DNA of 64,000 nucleotides, taken from NCBI RefSeq assembly GCF_016802725.1, contig NC_052673.1, positions 18,396,156 through 18,460,155 on the forward strand. Direction: 5' to 3'. The DNA is from Solenopsis invicta. Lineage: Eukaryota; Arthropoda; Insecta; Hymenoptera; Formicidae. A model generated the notes under the pieces. The model ran no database searches, had not been told where the DNA came from, and saw nothing but the letters and a program-made list of their open reading frames with translations. Made by a program: the position numbers and the translations under genes. Below are positions 50,027-61,273 of the stretch, one piece after another (the stretch's first letter is position 1; every line of letters begins with the position of its first letter).

Positions 50027-50464
50027 TTTACTCTGTAAAAGATGTATATATAATTCAACATGTTAATGACATCGCAAAATAATAGTTTTACATTCATTTT
50101 TAATATATGTAATATTTTAATGTATAATAATAAATAGTACAGTACAAAAAAAGTATACAGATAATTACATAATTAGAACTCGGATTTTCGGCCGTCGAAT
50201 CAGTCAATTAATATTTCAAATTTTCTTATGAATCGAATCAGTCCAATTATTAAGAAACTAATTGCCAATGAATAAATACCCAATGATTAAGTCGAACATC
50301 TGAACAATTCATACATAATCTCATCATTAGGCGATTTTTGCGTGAATAGCAACCAAAGTATGTAAAATATTTTCACGTGTTCGATTATTAATGGTAGACA
50401 CATGGCTAGCAATTTTTATCTTTTCTTCTTCTCTCAAACGAGAGCTTCGGAGTCATTCTACGTA

Positions 50465-50580
50465 GGCTGCGCTCAGAAACATTAAACAAAAACAAATCAT
50501 ATTATCCTTGTTTACCGATTATTAAACAAGGATAAAATGATATGTGGGTACACCTTAGCGATGTTTCTGAACGAAGCCCC
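50465..50580. repeat. Nested hairpin, possible MITE remnant
   Basis: The inner stem TATCCTTGTTTA pairs with TAAACAAGGATA around a short loop. An outer stem pairs GGCTGCGCTCAGAAACAT with ATGTTTCTGAACGAAGCC imperfectly. No clear TSD. Confidence 0.65.
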
Positions 50581-50986
50581 AGTTGATACCACGCTATACC
50601 TAAAGCAAGGTATACTGATTTTAAATTTCTAGATAAGTTGTAAATATAACGAATAGATAAAAACAATATATGTTGCGTATCTATTTCGTGTTAAATTTAT
50701 TTTAGCTCGATATTTTAATCAAAATTAGCCTGTAGTCTATAAGCATTATACTTGAACTCAATTTTAGTGCTTGTAGACTAACAAACTTTCATGTTTAGAC
50801 AAATAAATACGCTTTGAAACTCACATTGTTAATTTTCTATATTTTTTCGATTCATGTTAAAAAAATTATTTTTAAACAGTGTCGAACTTGGGCGTATGAA
50901 AAAGATAATATTTTTCAGCATTATAGTTGTGATGAAGAATATAAGCTCCATCTCTACCAATAACAATCTCGTTACATGCACTTAAC

Positions 50987-51068
50987 CCTTATGGAAAAAA
51001 AACCACAAGAATTGCAATTCTTCAACAGTTCACCTGTAACGTTTTCTTGTGATTTTTTTTTCATAAGG
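50987..51068. repeat. 82-bp hairpin with 25-bp arms
   Basis: The left arm CCTTATGG followed by an A run and CCACAAGAA pairs with the right arm TTCTTGTGA, a T run and CATAAGG, with about three mismatches. Unknown origin. Confidence 0.7.
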
Positions 51069-51661
51069 AAGCGATTGCCAAAAATCACTTTATATTCTAT
51101 TGTTGTTATAAAATATAAACCTTAGCAAATAATAAACAGTTCTAACATATTGGTGAAATGACTAAATGATTAAAGCTTTAGATTTAACTGATTACTAGCC
51201 TTAGATATTGTTTACTATTTATTAAAAAATAACGCTAAGAATTTTATTATGTAACGATTTATAGATAAATAATCTAGCTTTTTTATTAACCAGTCGTAAC
51301 AATTAAAGAACTTATACTATGTGAAATTATATATACGAGCACATTACATACAGATTATATAAGCAATGTTAATTACATTTGCCATGCAAATACCTTCTTT
51401 TGTTTACACGAGTTTTGTCATAATGTACTTCAAATTTCTATTTAATACATGATAAGTAATGTACAAGTATCATTTTAAATTGTATATTTATTTTCCTAAT
51501 AATTTTGTATAACATCTTTTTTATTCTGTCTCATACAAAATCACGATATGCAAAAAAAATGAACATTACATATGAAAAGATATTTATCAAGATACTTATT
51601 CACATAAAAAAACCAGTTATCCGTAAAATAGTTCATTGTCTTTTTTCGTTCGCAAGATCAC

Positions 51662-54600
51662 TTATTCGTTTTTAAGGCACATATCTAAATGCTGGTTCAT
51701 AAGATTTTCTGATATCATCTGCATACACACTGGACAAGGATGCTTATTTTCCATAGCATTATTTTCTACAAGTATGTCATTATTATCGTCCTCTTTATCA
51801 TCTACTATCATATCATCATTAAAAACAGCTCCGATGCATTCTTCGAGATGATCATTCAACGATACTTCAGGTGCGATCTGTACGTTGCATACTAAACATT
51901 TTTTTTCAAGATCTGTTGCGTCAGTTTTACAGGTGCTAGCACTTGTAGAAGGTTGTGAATCCTCAATCGGTACAGACTCGTCCAAATCAGAACTGAAGGA
52001 ACTGCTTATATTGATTACGCTTTCATCGTATGACGCACGAGAGGTGGAAGGAATGACAGCTTTACGAGCTGTATCTGCTTCTAACAGACATTCATCGAGA
52101 TGCTGATTAATATCCGTGGATGGCAGCATCCTGCCACAAACGGGACAAGTGACTTGTTCAATGGTTTCATATGGATCATCTAATCTTATACGCTTATTAG
52201 GAATCGCATCAGCATCTCGTTCCGGTGTAGAATACGTTCGAATAGGCAACATTAACTCTGCATTGTTATTGTTATTATTGATATTATTGTTCATCTCATC
52301 GATCAATGATGTATTATTTATTAGGCATGAGTCTATATGTGCATATATATTTTCTACAGTCATAGGTACGTTACATATAGGGCAAAGTATGGAATTATTT
52401 CTTGGTTGACTTAGATTCAAGACTGGATCATTAATGCACCCTTGTTTCGGTGTCCATAACGGTTCCGTGGATAAACCTCTGTTAATCGATTCACTTCGGC
52501 GACTTTCATCGTCATTCGTATGATTGAATTTGGTCAGAAGATTACTGCGACCGTTATTATTACCTCCCAGAACACCGAAATAAGAAAACCTGGGATTCTT
52601 AGAATTATTCTTTGAGTTATCTGATTTTACGTTTTCACCTGGGCCACTAATGCCCCAACCGTGCACATTATTACTACTGCTGCCAAGTTTCTTCATTCCC
52701 ACTGACAAATCTTGAGTATCTTTCTCATTCACAGCGCGAGACGAATTTGTACCACCATTGTCCTTACTAGTACTAGGCTTAGCGTTATCTACTTGAGTAA
52801 ATAATTTGGAGTCGTTATTACTAGGAGTTTTTGAAGATGAAGGTTTAGCTGCATCCGGAATGTTCTTTGAGAACCAATCGGTAATGCTTCTATTTGGTTT
52901 GTTGTTGTCCGTTGATATCGGTTTTGATATATTATTTTGTTTTGAACGCGACTTAAAATTCTCTGGCTCTTTGATCTTTATAAACTGACCGTTACATTTT
53001 TCTTTATGTTCCTGCCACCAGAAGTCATTCGGGCCGGGTGCACGATTCGCACTCCGTCGAACCGTCCCAAAATATGGTGGTTTGCGTTGGCAAGGTCCAT
53101 TACATTTCCACCAATGCTGTCTATACAGTTTTACTTCATCATGAAAGTCGTGATAAATCTGTAATTGTTTACATGACAAAAGAATCTTGTTATCAGAATA
53201 GCAAATTTTAAGAAGATTAAAATCAACTAAAATTATTACGAATGCACAAACAAAATTATTTTCAAACATGTTTTTTTTTTAAATCTATTTGAATCAAATC
53301 AGATTGTTTAAAATTTTCCCAACATTCACACTATAATAATTAACATCATTAAATTCCATAATATATAAATTTTTCTTATTGTAAATGTGATCTAGAATTT
53401 TTTTTTAAATAGTTATATTTATAAAATTTATCAATTATAGTAAACAATTTTAAAGCCTGTATCAGGTTAGTCAAAATCCAATGTCTAACATGCAATCTTC
53501 ATTTACAGTCTTATGACTCGTGCACATAGGATACAGCAAAATTTGCTGTGCGGTGTAAGTTAGTGCAGTAGTCAATCAAATCTTATGTATAAGTGTAAGA
53601 AGTGTATGCAATGTACATAGATTTTTAAAGAAGTCACATCGCTTAATATATTCTAAATAACGAGATAAATAAGTTATACTCACTGTTATATTGGTTCCTG
53701 CCTCTTTGTTTATTTTGTGCATGAGATTGCAAAAAGTTGGTCCATGACCATCACGATCCTGATCATTATTTGTTAAGAATAAATATGCATGAATCATCTC
53801 ATGCTGAAATACAAAAAAAAATGTCAATATATAACATTCTTACATGATCATATTTTTATAATTATTAAATAACTTACTAATAAAGTCTCTACAAGATCCT
53901 TTCTTGGTCTGAGTTTAAGTAATGGTGCACTGAGTGAAATTACACATTCTCTATTCCTCGTGCGAAAGGTACAAGTTCCAGCAGCACTGTAAATAATTAC
54001 ATATTATGTAGACAATGATTAAGTAACAATATTTTGTATAAGAGCCATAAGGAATATTTACCATTTCATTCTGTTGCTCCATTTGACTTCAACCGAAGCT
54101 AGTTTACCTCTGAAGAATCTTGCATTGAATTGTACAAACAGGGTGTGAATATTAGGAGTAGGATCGATCAATTCCAATGCTTGATCAACCAATGAAAATT
54201 GTATGTGATGAACATTGTTCTGAAAACAAAGAAATAAATCAGAAAATAATTTTCTTTTCCAATACACATGATAAAAATATCAAATTTGACACAAATCTAT
54301 TCTTGATACAATAATCATATTTTAGGGAGAAGACAAAAGTATTTATATCACATGATAGAATGACACTTAAAATGTCTTCTTTTTTCACATCTTAGAGAAT
54401 TAAACTGCTTATATAGTTCATCTTTCTTCCTTTTTCTTTTCATGTTGGAGACACAAAGAGAAAAATTAAATTGGGCAAGAAATTCAGTTTTAGAGTGTGG
54501 AAAAAGAACAAACCTAAGTTTTATTTTCTATTCCTGTACTAGACTGCATTAGATCTTTCTTTTTTGCTCTCTAATTTCAAACATTTACTTAAATTCCATC

Positions 54601-55073
54601 TTAAAAACAGAAAATGTATATTAGTTCAGCTATAAAAAACATGATGATCCATTGATGACAAAAACCCAGATTCTTATTATACACGATGAGTCGTTTGTGT
54701 TTGTCCTTAATTTTCACTCTTACAAGTATATAAAAATTATCAAGTGATTCTTATAAACACTAACATCTTTAGAAAATATTTGTATGACTGTGTATTAAAA
54801 AAAAAAACTATGTATAAATGTTACAGCTAACTCTTCTATGCAACGAAATATTTCAAAGAAACGAAATGGTACGCATAGAAATGAGCCATCCCGGATGTCG
54901 TGTGTACCAACACTACGTGTCAATGTCCTAAACAAACAGCCACGTGCTCGATCGATGAAAACACAATTAAATACCTTATTCAGACTGACTGCGTTTTCCG
55001 TCACGCCTAAGCAATTCAGCTTTTCGTGCATTTCGTATGCCATGCGAAAGTCTCGCGCTTCTTGCGACGTCAT
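51662..55073 (-). CDS. SPRTN: SprT-like metalloprotease Spartan with four UBZ-type fingers
   Basis: A DNA-dependent metalloprotease that removes DNA-protein crosslinks at replication forks. Five exons: 55073-54975, 54219-54062, 53986-53878, 53803-53684, 53158-51662; phases close to 660 residues. The N-terminal helix (ARDFRMAYEMHEKLN) parallels the human start. The SprT core LELIDPTP...FVQFNARFF leads to the zinc-protease motif HEMIH (residues 123-127), with GHGPTF as the third ligand region. A zinc-binding WWKCNGPC...EHKEKCNG module follows. A degenerate PIP-like motif (NRSITDWF) and an SHP-like motif (ISGPGENV) for p97/VCP lie in the disordered middle. Four CxxC...H...C UBZ4-like fingers occupy about residues 419-441, 498-520, 581-604 and 635-657; human SPRTN has one. 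NKRIRLDD resembles the human nuclear signal. Exon 1 is assigned by similarity and a consensus donor (AAG|gtattt), so it is slightly less certain. Confidence 0.92.
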
Positions 55074-56199
55074 CGTCTTCTCACAGCCTGTATCCGCGTG
55101 CCACCGAGCAAGCCCTCGGACGCCTCTCGAAAATTCGAGATGCTTCGAGACGCAACTTTCTTATCCCTCTCCGAAACACCGTATATCAAGTAAAAATAAA
55201 GAGGAAAATATCACTGCGTGTCCCACAGGGCATCTCACGGGCTCGAGAGACGCAATCTTTATCCATTTAAGTCTCAAATAGGCTGCGCTGAACCGAACCA
55301 GTCCTTGAAAGAACGACAAACGGCGATCCAGAATAATCAAGCGAAGAACGGCGTGGAATCATTTGAAACTCGGTAAAAGGACGAAAAGGTTTCCGAAAAC
55401 GGTTTTGGCGTGACAAAAACCCAGATCCCTTCTCCTGATAGGTACCGTTAGATGGCAAAACTGGCGTTCCGAGTTCCGATTTCGGCCGAACCGGAGCATC
55501 GGGTCCACTCGCGCACGCGTGACAGCATCGAGATTTGTTTATTTTACTTGCACTCTCTGCACTCGAATTTCTCGCTCCCATTTTCGATCCCTATGTCCGC
55601 CTGCACATCCATCTTGTTTCGGGTGCAGAAGGCGCCGGGGAGTGCAACCAAAACAAAAATAGACCTATACGTGCCATTGACTCTACTCCTTTTTCCCTAA
55701 ATTCCATCAAATTAATTTAATTTCTTAATTTGTTTATTTACTTAACTTTATTTCACGTTTATCGAATTTAAGGAGGAAACTGAAGTTTATCGATAAATGT
55801 GCTTTTATATCTTTCTGTAAAATGAGAAACATTGGATTTTTTGGCGGAGAGCAGGGACAAGTGGAAAAGTGTAGAAGGTGTAACAAAACGAAGAAAAGTG
55901 CATTTCTGCGACATGCACGTGGCGGACGTGAGATTGTAGGCCTGTCGCCGATATTTAAATTTGTATAATTTGTATGTGAAATTATTGACAACGGTTGATT
56001 CGTCAATAAGACGATAAGAAAGAGGCTATGAGAAAGCTGTTCTACGAGAAATTGCAATTCAGTTTATTTTGATTCACGTGCATCGTTGCAAAGTGAGGTT
56101 ACGGTCATTATCGAGCGATTGCCGCTAAAGTTACACTTTTTGCTGTTAGTTCGCGATAAGATATTGTTTCTCTTGCTTTTGTACGTAGAAAGGAGAATT
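55074..56199. promoter_or_regulatory. Divergent promoter interval of SPRTN and PUSL1
   Basis: 1.1 kb between the start codons of two genes that read away from each other. GC content is higher at 55080-55640. Open frames on both strands here (for example 55267-55581 minus) lack motifs and splice sites. No TATA box stands out, consistent with housekeeping bidirectional promoters, but transcription starts are not visible. Confidence 0.5.
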
Positions 56200-57859
56200 A
56201 TGGTACGATATTTGCTTAAGTTTTCGTACATTGGTACGCACTACAGGTATAACAAAATGTATCATAATATAAACATATATGCATATATTTGGACTTGACG
56301 TTCGCGAGCGTATCTTGTCTTTTCTTATATAAAACCTGTGTATTTTACTTTATGTTGTAACGTAACATTATCGTTTTTGGAAAGAGGTTTGCAGAGACAG
56401 AGTAGCGACAATTTCGTACGGGACACCGACTCCATCCAAGGCGCTATAGAAACTGCTCTACTAACCGTCTCGCCAAAGAGCCTAATTAGACCAGTCTTGA
56501 CTCTCTCTAGCAGGTAAATTTTCCTGTTTATGCTTCATATTTTGTAAGATCTTCTGTGTAGCCAATTTGCAATGCTTAACACACCTAATATGTCTTACAA
56601 CTAATTTTCTTATTGATCATATTTAGTAAAATATTTATTTTGCAATTGTTAAAAAGTCTCTTTGGTGTGATAGGATTTCTCTAGATCTAAAAGTATGATT
56701 CAATCGGCACAAAGAAAAATTTCCAAAAGTTGTATAATAAACATTCTGTTGAATGCAGCCATTGTAAAAAATATTGTTTTATGTATCTAATAATTATGCA
56801 TGCACATATAATTTTATTGTATACTTTATATTTTGTTAAATGGACTAAATTAGTTTTGTTAATTTTTTATAAAGCATGCATTTTTCTAGAACAGATGCCG
56901 GAGTTCACGCTTTTGGCAACACCGCTCATGTGGAACTTGAAAATAAATACAATACAATATATAACTCATCAGATGTAAAGAAATACGTTAATCGTTATTT
57001 TGCCAAATGTGGTCATTTCATTAGGTAATTTCTAATGGCATTTATCTCAATACATGTATTGTTTAGTATGCTTATTAAAATTATGCTTTTTATAGATTAC
57101 TGGATTCGACACCCATCACGAATGATTTTCACGCAAGACATTCATGTAAATCTCGAACATATCTGTACAGATTTATGATACCTAAAATATGCAATGAACA
57201 ACGGATATCCCTCCCAGAAACAATACATACTCATCATTTGAGGTAATTATATGAAAAAATCAAAATTAATCTGCTTTGTTATGACACATATCTTTCAGGG
57301 CATACGATTTTGATATAGACAAAGCGAGACGTGGTATACAATTGTTTATGGGAACAAAAGACTTTACTACATTTAGCGCAAAATCCATAACAAGTCGCAA
57401 AATTCAGTATGTACGCGCTTTACATGCTTTTACTTTGGAAGAGGCACAACCTTTGATGCCTTTTGATCCATTGTCTAACAATTTTACATATTGGCATTTC
57501 ACATGCAAGGGAAAGTCTTTCTTATACAATCAGGTAAGATTTTATTCGCAAATAATATATATTTGTGTATATACAAATGTTGCTTTGCATAGGTCAGACG
57601 AATGATCGGTGCCCTAATCGCGTTAGGATTGGGAAAAATAACGGAGAAAGATATTACTGTAATGTTACAAGTTCCTTCCCATCATAACTGGGATCCTCGC
57701 GTTACACCTGTGCCACCGAATGGTTTACATTTATTAAATGTAGAATATGATCCGGATGAATTAAGAAATTGTACTATATTAGAAGAACAAGAAGAGGAAC
57801 CACAATCGGAGGAACGTACGCGGGAATTACAGTGGGAAGGAGAAAAACAAGGAGTATAG
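56200..57859 (+). CDS. PUSL1: tRNA pseudouridine synthase-like 1 (TruA family)
   Basis: Isomerises uridine to pseudouridine; PUSL1 relatives are reported to act on mitochondrial and other RNAs. Six exons: 56200-56246, 56385-56513, 56890-57024, 57096-57242, 57299-57533, 57593-57859, all GT-AG with phases that close to 319 residues. It begins MVRYLLKFSYIGTHYRGLQRQ, the TruA beta-strand start. The catalytic motif RTDAGVHA is at about residues 59-66, with the nucleophilic Asp at 61. HARHSCKSRTYLYRF and NQVRRMIGALIALG are the later TruA blocks. The length fits PUSL1 (human about 303). The acidic C-terminal tail (LEEQEEEPQSEE) is less conserved. Exon 2 must start at the A of aaag|AGG to keep the frame, since a shift by one leads to an early TAG. 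No clear mitochondrial presequence is seen before MVRY. Confidence 0.93.
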
Positions 57860-58066
57860 TTGAATGAATAAAAGATGAAAAATGCAAGTTTAAAAATCTA
57901 TTGTAATAGCTGAAAAATAATATTCTATGTATAAAGTAGAATCCATTTATTACGGTTGATAATAACATTAATATATATATTTTTTTTAATGAAATACTTT
58001 GTATATTACACAGTACAAAAATATAAAAATTAATATTTATAATAAATATTTATTAATTTTCACATA

Positions 58067-58654
58067 ATGGATCTACGAGATCTTATCGCGAAAAAGAGAT
58101 CATCATTAAAATCATGTAAAACAGTGATAACAGATCCGCTTGGCAATAAATATGAAGTTGAACATGGCCAAGTGAAACAGCTAGAAAAAAGTCTGCCGTT
58201 TGTAGTAGACGAAAAACCTGACCTGCAAGTTGCTAATATAATACCAGGATTGTATCTCAGCTCTCAAGATCCAGTAGTTTGCAATGATATATTAAAAAAA
58301 TACGAAATACGACATATTTTAAGTATAGGTGTCAACATCCTTGAGAGATATCCTGACATTCAGTATCATATCTGTGACTTATTAGACTTACCAGAATCGA
58401 ATATATTACCGTCGATAAAAAAATGCATCAACATCATACGTACTAGTCGTAAAGAAAATATTCTTGTACATTGTAACGCTGGAGTTTCTCGTTCTCCAAG
58501 TATTGTTATTGCTTATTTAATGATCGTTATGAAATTGTCATATGATGAAGCTTATGATACAGTAAAAAAAGTGAGAAGTTGTATTAGGCCTAATGACGGA
58601 TTCGTGAAACAACTACGTAGTATTGAAAATACAACCTTTGTTCACGAATTATAA
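58067..58654 (+). CDS. DUSP19: Dual-specificity phosphatase, DUSP19-like
   Basis: A single-exon gene of 195 residues. The active-site signature is VHCNAGVSRSPS, with H135, Cys136 as nucleophile and Arg142. The putative general acid is in the CDLLDLPESN segment (about residues 104-113). The N-terminal part (MDLRDLIAKKRSSLKSCKT) and LGNKYEVEHG match the short extension of DUSP19/SKRP1, a JNK-pathway scaffold phosphatase; the human protein is 217 residues. No membrane segment, rhodanese/MAPK-binding domain or zinc finger is present. The ATG lies in an AT-rich leader 207 bp after the PUSL1 stop, in the same orientation. The short gap could reflect a compact tandem arrangement rather than a shared transcript. 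Orthology to DUSP19 over other atypical DUSPs is inferred from the motif context. Confidence 0.88.
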   Translation: MDLRDLIAKKRSSLKSCKTVITDPLGNKYEVEHGQVKQLEKSLPFVVDEKPDLQVANIIPGLYLSSQDPVVCNDILKKYEIRHILSIGVNILERYPDIQYHICDLLDLPESNILPSIKKCINIIRTSRKENILVHCNAGVSRSPSIVIAYLMIVMKLSYDEAYDTVKKVRSCIRPNDGFVKQLRSIENTTFVHEL

Positions 58655-61273
58655 TGTTTCAATATATTCAAATTTATAATTTTCATGTCACAGTTTTTCT
58701 TTAATGTTTTATCTGTATATATGTATGTGTTATGTGCTGGTACTTATAATATACATAGATCGGTAAATTATTAATGAGAACTTCTGGTTAATAATTTTGA
58801 CATGTTTCATAATTAAGAATAAATTTCATTGTATAAATATATTCGCAATTTTGTGAATTATTTTCTTTGGACCTGAGATTGAAAGGGCAGAAAAAAATGT
58901 ATGCATACAAGAAATGGATAAATAGATCAATGAATGTAGTATATTGTTACAAGATAATCAATGTGTTATAACATTATTTACTTATGTGTACAGAGAATAT
59001 TGTTTCATGTAATTACAATATATTTTATTATAACTCATTAGAAAATTATATTCATGCACAGCATCTATGAAATCCTTAGCCAAAACTAAGCATAGTAAAA
59101 TTTACTAATTCTGGCTTTTCCTTACATTTACCATGCATTGGAGATGACACATAGGTCGCCGTACCAAGTAGATTTATAAAAATTACTGTAAATCTAAAAA
59201 ATATAAGTGAATTTCTGTATACATGATAATCCTATTTCATTCACATAATAATAGTGTATCAATGTACCAACATTGGTACCTATTTTACCTCTCTCTCTTC
59301 TATTACATATTACATATCGTATAGAATAATTATTATCAATATCCATATATGTGTTTACATGTGATGTGTATATATACAGGCTGTCCTAAAATTACCAGAT
59401 GATACTTTGCATACAGATAAGATACATCTTTTATTTTTTTTTAAGTCGAAAATATCGAAGCTTTCTCAAGCTTCAAAATGACGAGCCGTTAAAAACATGA
59501 TTTTCGCACATTTGAAAGATGCAAAACAGTCTGTAAAAGAATTTTAATTCGAAACAGTTAGTTACTACATTGAATTTATTAGTGAATCTCCAAAAGTATC
59601 ATCCAGTGATTTTCAGATACCCCGGATAAATACAATATATTGTATATATTGTATTTTTTTATTTATATGTATATTATAATCTATATTATTCACATTCCTC
59701 CAACAATTGAAATGAGCTGTCTCGAAGAAAATAGACAAGGCACTTGAACTGAATATCCTTTTCTTAGCTAGTTGGCCTCATAAATAGTAGAATGCAAAAA
59801 CTTGCACATCAAACGGTGTACAAAATGGTAAAGAACAAATAAATAAAGCCGGCTATCGAAAGGAATTCGTGTATCGTTCGCTATTAGTAGCATTAGTATC
59901 ATTTAACGGATTTCATTTGACCATTCTCTGCAGAGTGCCGATTTCACGTATATCTTAATGAGTAAGCGGCGCGGAATCAAGGCCTTCTAAACATCGTGTT
60001 CCTTGAACATTGATTGCTTATAATGATTAAAAATTGCATAATTTATATTTTGATGTTACAGATACAAGAAAATGATCTTTACTGAGAACAATGTAAACGC
60101 GACGAATGGCATAAAACACATTTTCCTGTTTCTATAGAGCATCAAAAATTTCCCAAAGATGATACTGGTTTCAATCATCAATTACAAATTTGTTATTTGG
60201 ATCTTACAATTATTGATAAGTATGTGTTCAATGCATCGACAGATCTCTCGTTTACATCGCATTAAAATCACGGAGATGTAAGTCGAGCTTATAGTAACTA
60301 ATTAATGTAATAAAAAATTGCGTAATTTCTAAGGAACAAACTTTTCCTTAGAAAGCCCCCTACTAAGTTTCCTCTTTTTTGATTCGTGAAAATTTTACAA
60401 TATAAATTTCAACAATGATGTAGTTTAGAAACCACTTTCACTCAAGTGGCATAAAACAATGAGAAAATGTGAGGTATGTACAAAAAAAAAGATATAAATA
60501 AATTAACAAATTATTATGCTAAGGTCAACGAAAAACGTATGACTGTTAGCAGTCTATACGTAGTACAAAGATTATTTGTGAAAATAATATAATACACGAA
60601 TAAATCGGTCAGTTTCTGCGGAAAAAAAACTAATGTGCACAAAAATTTCTTTTTTTTTTAATAGTAGAATGCAAATTGGTTTCACAAACAATTTACGTTT
60701 CTGTAGAGTATAAAATTCTACAGAATAGTTATGCAAATTTTTATGGACTTAGTTCTTTTTTGCAGAACGCTGACTTGATTATTTCCCACGAAGCCACAGT
60801 CTTAAGTACAACATATCTGTACCTGGAAAGCATATCATTAAAAATGAAAGTCACGAGATTAAATCGTGCACAACGTACATGTGAACGTACGTTTGACTGG
60901 ACCGAGTGACATGATGGACTCAGGACAACATGCATTACAGTTACAGATACATAGGACATCGGTATTATGAATTGCAAATATAAACATCGTCGTCAAACGT
61001 TGTGTGTAGTAAACCAGTGTCAAAGTCCAATAGAATGGCCAGGTCGTATGCAGCAACAACGTCAGTAATGGAACAGGGAACCACCCAACACAAGTGCATA
61101 TGCGTGTATGATTCGTGTGTCTCGTGTTTTATGTGTATGTGTTACGTGTACATGCGTATGCTCATAAGTAGTGTTTTACATACCGTTTGTCAGAGGAAAG
61201 TTACCTTACATCATTAGCTTATTAGGTTCCAGCAATTGTTTTTTTTAGTGTAGATTTTTTTTTAATTTATACT
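58655..61273. other. Intergenic and vigilin 3' flank
   Basis: AT-rich. Contains a transposon-like inverted repeat at about 59380-59630 and low-complexity tracts. The part nearest 61273 is the vigilin 3' UTR. Small open frames at 60676-61217 are not supported. No gene called. Confidence 0.55.
59380..59630. mobile_element. Transposon-like element with diverged inverted ends
   Basis: The left end CTGTCCTAAAATTACC followed by AGATGATACTTTG pairs imperfectly with the right end, whose complement reads GGGGTATCTGAAAATCACTGG followed by ATGATACTTTTG. The first bases (ACAGGCTGTCC) resemble a widespread insect repeat terminus. No coding capacity. Confidence 0.5.

Larger units (their letters stand above)
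50027..51661. other. Intergenic between convergent Vg-like and SPRTN genes
   Basis: AT-rich 3' flanks of two convergent genes. It contains two small foldback structures, at about 50465-50580 and 50987-51068. No gene is supported. Confidence 0.55.

Noticed and set aside
54795..54974. Continuation of the SPRTN exon-1 frame to the left of the donor
   Set aside because: The frame continues past a consensus gtattt donor into sequence unlike SPRTN; the spliced product joins in phase to the SprT core.
55267..55581. 104-codon minus-strand frame upstream of SPRTN as a protein
   Set aside because: Lies in the divergent promoter interval and has no motif or splice link; more likely 5' UTR or chance.
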